DNA from: Actinomycetota bacterium
GTDB lineage: Bacteria; Actinomycetota; CADDZG01; JAHWKV01
Direction of reading: 5' to 3'
Length of the DNA: 64,000 nt
NCBI GenBank assembly: GCA_019347715.1
Contig: JAHWKU010000008.1
Location: forward strand, 25,051 to 89,050
Shown here: piece by piece, positions 27,517 to 35,256 of the stretch
How positions within the stretch are numbered: position 1 is the stretch's first letter
Layout: every line of letters starts with the position of its first letter
The notes under the pieces: generated by a model
Told to the model about the DNA's origin: nothing
Database searches by the model: none
What the model saw: the letters and a program-made list of their open reading frames with translations, nothing else
Translations under genes and position numbers: made by a program

Positions 27517-27543
27517 TTGACGCGCACGAGCCCGCTCTAGACT
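27517..27543 (+). promoter_or_regulatory. Probable leaderless promoter of the ligase-like gene
   Basis: TTGACG (27517-27522) and TAGACT (27538-27543) are 15 bases apart, shorter than ideal. The -10 ends six bases before the GTG start at 27550, so transcription would begin at or next to the start codon. There is no ribosome binding site, which fits leaderless translation, common in actinobacteria. Confidence 0.5.
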
Positions 27544-27549
27544 CACTTC

Positions 27550-29325
27550 GTGTCGACTCTCCGTTCCCGAGCAGTAGGTTTCGTGCTCACTCTGCCCGCG
27601 CTGGCAGCCATTGTCTGGCTGCCGCTGCGTTCGGGGGGGACCGACCAGCTTCCACTCATCGGCATCCAGGCCGCGACGTTCGTTGCGTTGGCTGTAACCG
27701 CCCTGAGGAGAGAACTGAGGTTTGCGGCCCCCGGAGCTTTTTGGGCAGCCCTGGGCCTCACCCTTGTGGCAGGCGGGGTCTCCACCATCTTTTCCAAGGA
27801 TCTGGATGCGAGCGTCCCCGCGCTAATTGGATGGCTGTGGCTTGGGGCAGTTTCAGTGCTGATCGCTTCCCATTGCCGGGGCAATGCAAGAGCATCGCTG
27901 GGCTCGGCCCTAGTCTTCGCAGTTGGCATCCAGGCCTTTTGGGGATTCTTTGCCTGGTGGGGGGGCGGTGATCCAGCCGACACCCAATCTGGAACCTTTT
28001 ACTCACCCAACCAGTACGCAGGCTACCTTCTGCTCCTGGCACCGCTGTTGATCGCTCCCGCTCTGCTGGTGAGTCCGCGGCGGGAGGCAGCAGCTTCGGG
28101 AAGCCTAGCGGCCTTCGTGTGCTTGGGGGTGGTTCTGAGCGGGTCCCGCGGGGGAATGGTGGCGCTCGGCATCGGAGCCTTGGCCACAATTGGGTTGGCC
28201 GCCAGAACCTCTGTAAAGAAGGCTCTCATCCGCTCCGTCCTGCTCATGGCATCGACGGTGCTCATGGGAGCCCTCCTAACCAGTCCCCTCATACTGAACG
28301 ATCGTTCCATTGAGCCTGCTGGAGGCGGCCCTTTGGAGAACGTTGCCCTGAAGGGATCCCCTTCTCCGAGCCTGAACATGCGCCTTCGGTGGGTGGAGGG
28401 AGCTGTCCGCATAGGAGCTATGCAACCCTTCACCGGGTCGGGCCTGGGGACCTATGGCGACATGCTGGTGCAGGTGCAGGAACCTTCTTGGTTCTGGTCC
28501 AGGTACGCCCATAACCATTACGCAGAGGCCTTCGCAGAAGGCGGCGCTCTCCTTTTGTTAGGAGTGATCGCCATCCCGGCAACCGCTCTGCTCGGGAGTC
28601 CTGGTTTCTTACGACGGTCTAGATCCCCCGTCGAAGCCTCGACGATTGGAATGGCGGGAGGACTGCTTGGTGGGTCGGCTCATTTGGTCATCGATCACGA
28701 CTGGAGCTTCCCGGCATTCGCAGTAACCTTCATGGTTCTGGCAGCCCTGGCAGCTACCTGGCCCGCTCCGGATCACAATCAACCTGGTAAGAGGCGATGG
28801 CCACTGGCCATTGGGATCGGGATAGTTTCGCTGGCCTTGTTCCTCGCCACTACATCTAGAGGAATAGCCCTGCAATACATGAGGGGGACCAAGAATGAGC
28901 CGGTAGGGCATATTGTTACGAGGCTGGCCCCATATTCAGCACAAGGGTATGCGCGTCACGCCACGGAAATGGCCAACTCAGGTGATCTCATCGGCGCTTC
29001 CCGCGCGATCGAAAGGGCGATCTCGTTAGACCAGCTCGAGCCCCGGCTGCGCTGGCAAGCAGCCGAGATCTACGTTCGAACCGGTCGCTTGAAAGATGCC
29101 GAGGATCAGTATCTCGAGGCGATCAGGATCTCACCCAATGCTCCCGCCGCCTACCGCTACGCAGCAGAGTTTTTCTTGCACAGAGGTGAATCCGAAGAAG
29201 CCATCGAGGTTCTCGACCAAGGGCTGAAGAGACTTTCGCAGGACCCTATGCGAGCCCGGCTCGCACAACTCATCAGAGAGCTGATGAGCCTCAGAGCTGA
29301 AGCCGCCGCTGAACACTCTTCATAA
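27550..29325 (+). CDS. O-antigen-ligase-like membrane protein with C-terminal TPRs
   Basis: Multi-pass membrane protein: about ten or more hydrophobic helices in residues 1-420, with the Wzy_C/WaaL-type loop SRYAHNHYAEAFAEGG near residue 320. The soluble C-terminal part (about 460-591) has TPR-like helices (AIERAISLDQ, DAEDQYLEAIRISP, EEAIEVLDQGLKRL). The family includes O-antigen ligases, polymerases and pilin oligosaccharyltransferases (PglL/PilO type). It lies inside the T4P locus on the opposite strand, between the minor pilins and pilA, so attaching a glycan to pilin is a reasonable guess, but cell-wall polysaccharide ligation is equally possible. GTG start, apparently leaderless. Confidence 0.8.
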   Translation: MSTLRSRAVGFVLTLPALAAIVWLPLRSGGTDQLPLIGIQAATFVALAVTALRRELRFAAPGAFWAALGLTLVAGGVSTIFSKDLDASVPALIGWLWLGAVSVLIASHCRGNARASLGSALVFAVGIQAFWGFFAWWGGGDPADTQSGTFYSPNQYAGYLLLLAPLLIAPALLVSPRREAAASGSLAAFVCLGVVLSGSRGGMVALGIGALATIGLAARTSVKKALIRSVLLMASTVLMGALLTSPLILNDRSIEPAGGGPLENVALKGSPSPSLNMRLRWVEGAVRIGAMQPFTGSGLGTYGDMLVQVQEPSWFWSRYAHNHYAEAFAEGGALLLLGVIAIPATALLGSPGFLRRSRSPVEASTIGMAGGLLGGSAHLVIDHDWSFPAFAVTFMVLAALAATWPAPDHNQPGKRRWPLAIGIGIVSLALFLATTSRGIALQYMRGTKNEPVGHIVTRLAPYSAQGYARHATEMANSGDLIGASRAIERAISLDQLEPRLRWQAAEIYVRTGRLKDAEDQYLEAIRISPNAPAAYRYAAEFFLHRGESEEAIEVLDQGLKRLSQDPMRARLAQLIRELMSLRAEAAAEHSS

Positions 29326-29328
29326 AAA

Positions 29329-29358
29329 CAAAGAGGGCGAGTCTCCTCGCCCTCTTTG
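29329..29358. terminator. Bidirectional terminator between ligase gene and pilA
   Basis: Perfect 13-base-pair stem CAAAGAGGGCGAG / CTCGCCCTCTTTG with a four-base loop, flanked by an A-run on the left arm. It lies between the convergent ends of the ligase gene (29325) and pilA (29372) and can serve both. Confidence 0.88.
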
Positions 29359-29371
29359 CAAGATTCAGGTC

Positions 29372-29890
29372 CTACCATCCAAGTGCAGTAGTTTCCTGCC
29401 AGGTTCCGGTACAAGTCGTGGTAAGACTCGCGTCGTCAACCTTCACGTAGTAAGTCCCTGCATCCGTGCCTGCTCCTCCAGATACCGTCAGGTCCTGCGC
29501 TACGTCTGCGATACAGAAGAGAGTCCCAGACTTGCTCAGGCTGCGCAGTATCACGGTCTGACCTGCGGGGGTTCCCGCTGCGGCCTCCTGCACGGCAACC
29601 CCGCGAGCGGCGGCATCTGCAGTCGTCCAGTTGAGGTTCGACTCGATATCACCCAGGGCAGTCGTGTCACTGGTGTACACCTGCTTGTCGGCGTAATAGG
29701 TCTTCTCCGCGGTCAGTCCGTTGCGCAGGTTCGACTGCGCCTGGCGGTCCTGAGCACGGCGTCTCGCACCGAGGAAGGTCGGGATCGCAATCGCGATCAA
29801 AATGGCAATAATCAGAACCACGACCATCAGCTCGATAAGAGTGAATCCCTCGTCGTCACCGTTAAGCTTTTCGTTAAGCCATAGAATCAT
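29372..29890 (-). CDS. pilA: Major type IV pilin PilA
   Basis: Prepilin: 14-residue leader MILWLNEKLNGDDEG cut before FTLIELMVVVLIIAILIAIA, then PTFLGARRRAQDRQAQSNLRNGLTAEKTYY, a standard class III pilin helix. The C-terminal half holds a Cys pair (LFCIADV and TTTCTGTW) forming a probable D-loop. ATG at 29890 has GGGAGGTG eight bases before and gives 172 aa. A c-di-GMP riboswitch lies in its leader. A strong terminator follows, so pilA ends its transcript. Its size and position mark it as the main pilin. Confidence 0.93.
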   Translation of the reverse strand: MILWLNEKLNGDDEGFTLIELMVVVLIIAILIAIAIPTFLGARRRAQDRQAQSNLRNGLTAEKTYYADKQVYTSDTTALGDIESNLNWTTADAAARGVAVQEAAAGTPAGQTVILRSLSKSGTLFCIADVAQDLTVSGGAGTDAGTYYVKVDDASLTTTCTGTWQETTALGW

Positions 29891-29905
29891 GTGTGTTTCA
29901 CCTCC

Positions 29906-29963
29906 CTTCGTCGGAGACTTTTGCAAGACCGGTTCCCGCCTACCGGCTCGCACTCCGACGAAG
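29906..29963 (-). promoter_or_regulatory. Switching stem linking riboswitch to pilA ribosome site
   Basis: CTTCGTCGGAG (minus strand, 29963-29953), inside the aptamer's variable arm, is exactly complementary to CTCCGACGAAG (29916-29906), directly before GGGAGG of pilA. Pairing would trap the aptamer's 3' part, including one P1 strand, in the loop. It therefore competes with the folded aptamer. No U-run follows, so control is probably translational. Confidence 0.6.
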
Positions 29964-30068
29964 CGGATCGAGCCGGACCATCCGGCAGCGCAGCCGGCCC
30001 CCTATCAGCGAGGCCCTGTCGCTTTGCGTCCCTGCATCTCTGCAGGTTTGCCTTTGGCGTAGGTCTTG
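29924..30068 (-). ncRNA. c-di-GMP-I (GEMM-I) riboswitch in the pilA leader
   Basis: On the minus strand the hallmark words appear in order: ACGCC, AAAGGCAAACC, a stem CCTGCA/TGCAGG closed by a GAGA tetraloop, then GGGACGCAAAGC, GGGCCT, and the 3' part CCGGTAGGCGGGAACCGG. The P1 stem CAAGACC/GGTCTTG closes the element (30068-30062 with 29930-29924). The ligand-contact base before GCAAACC (G20 in the V. cholerae Vc2 numbering) is G, which favours c-di-GMP over cGAMP (A in that variant). The peripheral arm is long, with CCGGCTCG/CGAGCCGG pairing. The element ends 33 bases before the pilA ATG. Confidence 0.94.
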
Positions 30069-30139
30069 GCTTGCTGTTGAGAAATATCGTCATCTGTTCC
30101 CGCAACCTTGAGATAGCCGGATCGGCTTAGTTCTTCTGG

Positions 30140-31360
30140 TTACTGAATGAGGTTGATGATGTTGAACATCGGCATGTATAGAGCAACCACCATGCTTCCG
30201 ACGGCGGCTCCCATGACCGCAATCAGGACCGGTTCGATCAGAGAGGTCAGCGCCTCGACCGTTGCCTCAACCTCCTGGTCGTAGAACTCACCGATCTTGG
30301 TGAGCATCGTGTCAAGGGCACCGGTTTCTTCGCCTACGGCCATCATCTGGACGACCATCGGCGGAAAGACTGCATGGTTCTCGAGTGGCTTGGCGATGCT
30401 CTCACCTTCCTTGACGCTCTTCTGAACATCCAGGATGGCCTTGCCCATGACCTTGTTGCCGACGGTCTCAGACACGATCTCGAGTCCTTGCAGGATTGGA
30501 ACACCGCTTCGCATCAGCACCGATAGAGTCCTTGCGAACCGGGACAGGGCGACCTTGTGGAACAGAGGGCCGAAGATAGGCATCTTGAGTTTCAAAACAT
30601 CCAGCTGATATCGGCCCTTATCCGTTGTGATGTAACGGCGAAGAGCGAACGCCATTATGAGGATCGCGGCAAACACCACGTACCAAAACTTGGCTACAAC
30701 GCCGCTCACTGCAAGAAGGATTCTGGTCGGAAGTGGGAGCGTGCCTCCGAGTTCTGAGTAGAGCTCTTCGAACATCGGGACAACGAAGATGAGCATGGCC
30801 GATACGATCAGAAGCACCATCACGAACACCACGACGGGATAGGTCATAGCGCTCTTGATCTTCTGACGCAGTGCGACCTGATACTCCATCGTTTCTGCAA
30901 GCCGAAGGAGGACCGAGTCGAGCATTCCGCCGGCCTCTCCCGCTCGTACCATCGCAACGTAGAGATTGCTGTAGGCCTTTGGATGCTTGGACAGGGCAGC
31001 AGATAGAGATGACCCTCGTTCGACATCGTTGCGAACTTCACCAATGATTCGCGCGAGCTCTTTGTTCTCCGTTTGCTCGGCCAGGATGTTGAGGGCTCTC
31101 AACAGCGAGAGTCCCGAGTTGATCATGGTGGCGAACTGTCTGGACATGATCGCCACGTCCTTGGGCTTAACTTTCTTCTTGAAGCCTGGAAGAGAAATCT
31201 CCTTCTTGAGACCTCCCGTCTCGGCCGAAGTGATGGATACCGGGATCATGCCCTGCTGGCGAAGGCGGGTCGCGACCGCGGTGGCGCTGTCTCCCTCGGC
31301 AGTTCCCGAAACCATGCGGCCGGACTTGTCTCTTACTTGATAGGCGAAACTCTGCGCCAC
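30140..31360 (-). CDS. pilC: Type IV pilus inner-membrane platform protein PilC
   Basis: GspF-family platform on which the PilB and PilT motors act. Two repeated T2SSF domains: the first after FKKKVKPKDVAIMSRQFATMINSGLSLLRALN, the second after KVALSRFARTLSVLMRSGVPILQGLEIV. Three membrane helices and the C-terminal end ALYMPMFNIINLIQ are standard. 406 aa; GTG start behind GGAGGTGA. pilC has its own promoter and lies upstream of the riboswitch and pilA, so the two genes may share a transcript. Confidence 0.96.
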   Translation of the reverse strand: MAQSFAYQVRDKSGRMVSGTAEGDSATAVATRLRQQGMIPVSITSAETGGLKKEISLPGFKKKVKPKDVAIMSRQFATMINSGLSLLRALNILAEQTENKELARIIGEVRNDVERGSSLSAALSKHPKAYSNLYVAMVRAGEAGGMLDSVLLRLAETMEYQVALRQKIKSAMTYPVVVFVMVLLIVSAMLIFVVPMFEELYSELGGTLPLPTRILLAVSGVVAKFWYVVFAAILIMAFALRRYITTDKGRYQLDVLKLKMPIFGPLFHKVALSRFARTLSVLMRSGVPILQGLEIVSETVGNKVMGKAILDVQKSVKEGESIAKPLENHAVFPPMVVQMMAVGEETGALDTMLTKIGEFYDQEVEATVEALTSLIEPVLIAVMGAAVGSMVVALYMPMFNIINLIQ

Positions 31361-31386
31361 CTCACATCACCTCCTGGATCTTTCTC

Positions 31387-31415
31387 AAAGTAACATTGAC
31401 CACACTAGTTAACAA
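31387..31415 (-). promoter_or_regulatory. Promoter for pilC (and perhaps pilA)
   Basis: Minus strand TTGTTA (31415-31410), 17-base spacer, TACTTT (31392-31387): the same -10 and spacing as the HTH-pilMNOP promoter. It lies in the only gap between pilT and pilC. GTTAAC overlapping the -35 is palindromic. Confidence 0.6.
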
Positions 31416-31418
31416 TCA

Positions 31419-32549
31419 TTATCCCGTCTTACCGGCCAGCCGCTTGAACTCTTCCAGGTCGTGACAGCGCTCGGAAGCGGTCTGGAAACTTATCTTGCCC
31501 CGATCGACCAGGCCCGCAAGAGACTGATCCATCGTCTGCATTCCATATCGGCCCCCGGCCTGCATGGCTGAATAGATCTGGTGGGTTTTCGCCTCTCGGA
31601 TGAGGTTGCGTACCGCAGGCGTAGCCACGAGGATCTCGGCTGCGACCGTCCTGCCCCTGCCGTCGGCCTTGATGACGAGTTGCTGGGTCACGATCCCCTG
31701 GAGGCTTCCGGCCAGCTGAACGCGCACCTGCTGTTGCTGGTACGGAGGGAAAACGTCGATTATCCGGTCGATCGACTGCGGCGCATCCTGAGTGTGCAGT
31801 GTTGCAAAGACGAGGTGTCCGGTCTCGGCCGCGGTGAGGGCAGTGGAGATCGTTTCGAGGTCCCTCATCTCACCGACCAGGATGACGTCCGGGTCCTGCC
31901 TCAAAACGTGGCGAAGAGCATTGGAAAACGATTTGGTATCCGTACCCACTTCGCGCTGGTTGACGATCGACTTGTTGTGCAGATGAAGGAACTCGATGGG
32001 GTCCTCGACCGTCATGATGTGAAGTTCCCGATTGGTGTTGATGATGTCGATCAGGGCTGCGAGAGTAGTCGTCTTGCCGTTTCCGGTCGGGCCCGTTACC
32101 AGTACGAGGCCTCGTGGCAGCTCGGCGAACCTTGCTACCTGCTCGGGAAGACCGAGCTCTGTTACCCCTTTGATGGAAGTGGGGATGAGCCTGAAGGCGG
32201 CGCCCAGTGCATCCCTTTGGAAATACACGTTCACGCGGAAGCGGGCTTCGCCTGGAAGAGAAAGAGACAGATCGAGTTCCATCTCCTGCTCGAGACGCTC
32301 ACGCTGACGCTGGGTAAGGACCGCATAGATCATCTGCCGTACAGCAGGCGGCTCCAACCGGTCGTAGCCATTAACCTTCCTCAGCTTGCCGTCGATCCGG
32401 ATGACGGGGGGCGATCCTGCGGCCAGATGAAGGTCGCTGCCCTTTTCAGTGATCACCAGTCGCAACAGGTTTTGCAAGTCGGAAGCTGCAGCCTCACCCT
32501 CCCTAGCCGTCTCGACTCCGGCTGAGACCCTTCCAGTTTCCTGGCTCAT
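31419..32549 (-). CDS. pilT: Pilus retraction ATPase PilT
   Basis: Hexameric motor that depolymerises the pilus for twitching motility or DNA uptake. Walker A VTGPTGNGKTT (residues 151-161), Asp box MTVEDPIEFLH, His box VFATLHTQDAPQSIDRI, and Walker B PDVILVGEMRDLETIS. 376 aa. Walker A has Asn where Ser is usual. The presence of pilT as well as pilB means dynamic, retractable pili. Confidence 0.95.
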   Translation of the reverse strand: MSQETGRVSAGVETAREGEAAASDLQNLLRLVITEKGSDLHLAAGSPPVIRIDGKLRKVNGYDRLEPPAVRQMIYAVLTQRQRERLEQEMELDLSLSLPGEARFRVNVYFQRDALGAAFRLIPTSIKGVTELGLPEQVARFAELPRGLVLVTGPTGNGKTTTLAALIDIINTNRELHIMTVEDPIEFLHLHNKSIVNQREVGTDTKSFSNALRHVLRQDPDVILVGEMRDLETISTALTAAETGHLVFATLHTQDAPQSIDRIIDVFPPYQQQQVRVQLAGSLQGIVTQQLVIKADGRGRTVAAEILVATPAVRNLIREAKTHQIYSAMQAGGRYGMQTMDQSLAGLVDRGKISFQTASERCHDLEEFKRLAGKTG

Positions 32550-32564
32550 CTGCGTTCCTTTCCT

Positions 32565-34235
32565 CTATATGACGACACGCTGGATCTCTTCGATTGCTGT
32601 GAGTCCAGCCCTCGTCTTTTGGAGACCGTCGTCGCGCAGCTCGATCATCCCCTCTTCGAGAGCAACTCTCTTGATTTCGTCGGAGGACTTTCTCTCGACG
32701 GCAAGGCGCTCGATGTGTTCACTTACCAGCATCACCTCATGTAATGCCATACGTCCTCGATAGCCTGTCTTTCCGCAATGCTGGCAGCCAACGGGACGGT
32801 AAAGGGTAGGCATCGGCTCATCGGGGTTATATGAGAATTTGTTCTCCTTCATGGCCTCCGGAGTGGGCACGTAGGTCTCCTTGCATCTCTCACACAGACG
32901 CCGAGCAAGTCTCTGCGCCAGTACAGCATCCATCGCAGAAGCGACCAGGAATGGTTCAATTCCCATCTCTATCAGCCGGCTGACGGCACTAGGGGCATCG
33001 TTGGTGTGCAGAGTCGAAAGAACCAGGTGGCCGGTAAGAGCGGCCTCGATGGCTATCTGCGCGGTCTCGCGATCGCGGATCTCACCGATCAGGACGATGT
33101 CTGGGTCCGACCGCAAAATGGATCGCAGCGCAGAAGCGAAAGTGAGGCCGGCCTTGACGTTTACCTGGACCTGATTTACTCCCGGAAGCCTGTACTCGAC
33201 CGGGTCTTCCACCGTGATGATGTTGCGATCTTCCTTGTTGAGGATGTTGAGCGTGGCGTAAAGGGTCGTGGATTTTCCCGATCCGGTTGGGCCTGTGACC
33301 AGGATCATGCCGTAAGGCTTGGTGTATGCCTCCTGGAAGCGGCTGAAGTTCTGCTCCAGGAAACCAAGGTCCTCGAGCTTCAATAGAACGCTCGACTTAT
33401 CCAGGATTCTCATGACGATCTTCTCGCCATGAACCGTTGGGAGGCTCGCGACTCGCAGGTCGATGGCTTTGCCTCCAACAACGAGCCCTACACGTCCGTC
33501 CTGAGGAAGACGCCTTTCCGCGATGTCCATCTCACCCATGATCTTTAGCCGCGAGAGGATGGCCGACTGCACATTCTTTGCCGGCCGCATTACTTCGTGC
33601 AGCACCCCGTCGATGCGGTATCTCACCCTGAGATCTCTCTCCTGTGGTTCGATGTGGATGTCTGAGGCGCGGTCCTGAACAGCTTGCGTGATGAGCATGT
33701 TCACGAGCTTTACGATTGGGGCCTCTTCGACGAGGTCGATACGTTCTTCCTCGGTTTCCGCCTCGCCCTCGACGTCTTGGAGTGAGTCCTCCAGCGAATG
33801 ATCCAGGCGCTGAAGGCGCGAGATCGCAGCAAGGATGTCCGTGCCGGTCGCCACGACCGGCTTTACATCTCTCCCCGTGAGAGTCCGGATGTCGTCGATG
33901 GCAAACACGTTGGATGGATCGCTCATCGCCACCACCAGCTTCTGCTCATCGAACGCTATGGGAAGAGCCTTGTAGCGCTTGGCGAGATTCTCCGGGATGA
34001 GTCCTGCGGCGGATGGATCGACTGTCACCTCGGTGAGATCGACGAACTCCATGCCGATCCTCTTGGCCATGAGCGATATCAAGTTCGCTTCGGTGACATG
34101 GCCCTTTGAGATCAACACCCTACCGAGGGAGAGCCCTGTCCTTCTCTGCTCTTCCACGGCATCGGTCATCTGCTCGTCGGTGATCAACCCCTCCTCGAGG
34201 AGCAGCTCTCCCAACTGCTTGGTCTTCTGTGTCAT
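32565..34235 (-). CDS. pilB: Pilus extension ATPase PilB with MshEN-type N-terminus
   Basis: Motor that drives pilus assembly. The N-terminal domain has two tandem motifs, LGELLLEEGLITDEQMTDAV (from residue 8) and LGRVLISKGHVTEANLISLM (from residue 37), matching the MshEN pattern that binds c-di-GMP in other PilB/MshE proteins. The C-terminal ATPase has Walker A GPTGSGKSTTLYATLN, an Asp box VEDPVEYRLPG, Walker B PDIVLIGEIRDRETA and a four-cysteine zinc site (CERC ... CQHC). 556 aa. Binding of c-di-GMP is inferred from the motif, not shown. Confidence 0.95.
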   Translation of the reverse strand: MTQKTKQLGELLLEEGLITDEQMTDAVEEQRRTGLSLGRVLISKGHVTEANLISLMAKRIGMEFVDLTEVTVDPSAAGLIPENLAKRYKALPIAFDEQKLVVAMSDPSNVFAIDDIRTLTGRDVKPVVATGTDILAAISRLQRLDHSLEDSLQDVEGEAETEEERIDLVEEAPIVKLVNMLITQAVQDRASDIHIEPQERDLRVRYRIDGVLHEVMRPAKNVQSAILSRLKIMGEMDIAERRLPQDGRVGLVVGGKAIDLRVASLPTVHGEKIVMRILDKSSVLLKLEDLGFLEQNFSRFQEAYTKPYGMILVTGPTGSGKSTTLYATLNILNKEDRNIITVEDPVEYRLPGVNQVQVNVKAGLTFASALRSILRSDPDIVLIGEIRDRETAQIAIEAALTGHLVLSTLHTNDAPSAVSRLIEMGIEPFLVASAMDAVLAQRLARRLCERCKETYVPTPEAMKENKFSYNPDEPMPTLYRPVGCQHCGKTGYRGRMALHEVMLVSEHIERLAVERKSSDEIKRVALEEGMIELRDDGLQKTRAGLTAIEEIQRVVI

Positions 34236-34239
34236 ATCG

Positions 34240-34692
34240 CTACGGGGCCCCTACCTTGCCGAACAGTCTCCGCCGCGGCCTCATCATTCGGTCGGCAGCT
34301 CTGATGAAATCCTTCACCATCGGGTCGGTCGAGGAAAGCGCAACTCTGCCGTCCTGAAACTCGAGGACTACCTGAGATTCCCTCCACCACTCCTCTGGGC
34401 TCGGCGTCGTCAACTGCGGACCCGACAACGTGGCGGTTACCTGAACCTGAGGCTGAAAGCTCTCCACCGAACCGTGCTCTTCGGCCAGGATCTTGGATGG
34501 GGCCGGCGATTCTGCAGGCACGGGCTCGGGCACCGGCGACCGCGGAGCGGTGGTGGGGTAGGTAACCCGTGGTCTCAGGTTCGAGATATTCTCGTCGCTC
34601 GATCGAAATGTTTTGGCGGCTCCCGGAAGTCCCCAGTCCCAATCGTTTCGGCGTCTGCCGAACAGGCGACCAAGCCAGCTGGCTACACCCAC
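34240..34692 (-). CDS. Conserved-looking 150-aa protein of the pilus operon, unknown
   Basis: Lies between the GTPase gene (two-base gap) and pilB (four-base gap), so it is co-translated with both. GTG start. The N-terminus MGVASWLGRLFGRRRNDWDW is amphipathic and basic, possibly membrane-associating; residues about 40-75 are Pro-rich and disordered. The C-terminal 60 residues (EEWWRESQVVLEFQDGRVAL ... MVKDFIRAADRMMRPRRR) look folded. I recognise no family. A competing frame at 34232-34702 is less protein-like. It may link the GTPase to the PilB motor, on position alone. Confidence 0.6.
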   Translation of the reverse strand: MGVASWLGRLFGRRRNDWDWGLPGAAKTFRSSDENISNLRPRVTYPTTAPRSPVPEPVPAESPAPSKILAEEHGSVESFQPQVQVTATLSGPQLTTPSPEEWWRESQVVLEFQDGRVALSSTDPMVKDFIRAADRMMRPRRRLFGKVGAP

Positions 34693-34694
34693 GG

Positions 34695-35252
34695 TCAGGC
34701 ACTCGCCGCTACGGTTTCGCTCTCGACCTCTTCCAGCACCGAGTAGAGCAGGGCGAGTAGTACGTTCTTGACGCTTCCTCTGTCGAGGGCGTTCATCGGG
34801 ATGACCGGAACTCCATCTTCCAGAGCGAGCCTCTCCTGAACGTAGCTGATCTCTCCTGCCGGGTCTGCTGGGTTGTATTTGTTCACTGCAATCACGTAAG
34901 GCACTTCCGCGCCGTAGCTCTTGAAAGCCTTGAGGATCTTCTCCGCATCGTCGAAGGTTTCGTCACGGCTGCGGTCGCAAACAAGAACGAACCCAAGCAT
35001 GCCGTCGGAGAGGATCTCCCACATAAAGTCGAATCGCTCCTGTCCGGGCGTACCGAAGAGATAGAGCACCAGAGTTGGATCGATGGTGATGCGGCCGAAA
35101 TCCATTGCCACCGTGGTGCGTTCCTTTTGTACCTTCGTGTGGTCGCTTATATCGCGTTCGGTCGACAGGACGGTGATCTCGCTGATGGTCCTTATAAGAG
35201 TGGTCTTGCCTGCGCCGAAGGGACCCGTAATGACGATCTTGACCGAGGCCAT
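34695..35252 (-). CDS. Cvn/MglA-like small GTPase
   Basis: Small Ras-like GTPase close to the CvnD proteins of actinobacterial conservons and related to MglA. G1 is ITGPFGAGKTTLIRT (residues 8-22). The switch region is VAMDFGRITIDPTLVLYLFG with G3 FGTPGQERF, and G4 is AVNKYN (Asn instead of the usual Asp). 185 aa, no membrane segment. With the roadblock protein two genes upstream it forms a GTPase/regulator pair of the kind that sets polarity and pilus activity in Myxococcus. It probably acts on the pilus motors here. Confidence 0.85.
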   Translation of the reverse strand: MASVKIVITGPFGAGKTTLIRTISEITVLSTERDISDHTKVQKERTTVAMDFGRITIDPTLVLYLFGTPGQERFDFMWEILSDGMLGFVLVCDRSRDETFDDAEKILKAFKSYGAEVPYVIAVNKYNPADPAGEISYVQERLALEDGVPVIPMNALDRGSVKNVLLALLYSVLEEVESETVAASA

Positions 35253-35256
35253 CGTT

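Noticed and set aside
30069..30139. A separate pilA promoter between pilC and the riboswitch
   Set aside because: GATATT is present, but I found no convincing -35 at proper spacing; kept only as a possibility.
31581..32525. A 314-aa plus-strand frame across pilT
   Set aside because: Antisense to a clear ATPase gene whose Walker motifs are intact; the product has no recognisable domains.
34232..34702. Alternative 156-aa frame competing with the 150-aa gene before pilB
   Set aside because: Its composition (Arg/Ser/Gly-rich, no clear core) is less protein-like, and it overlaps the ends of both neighbours.
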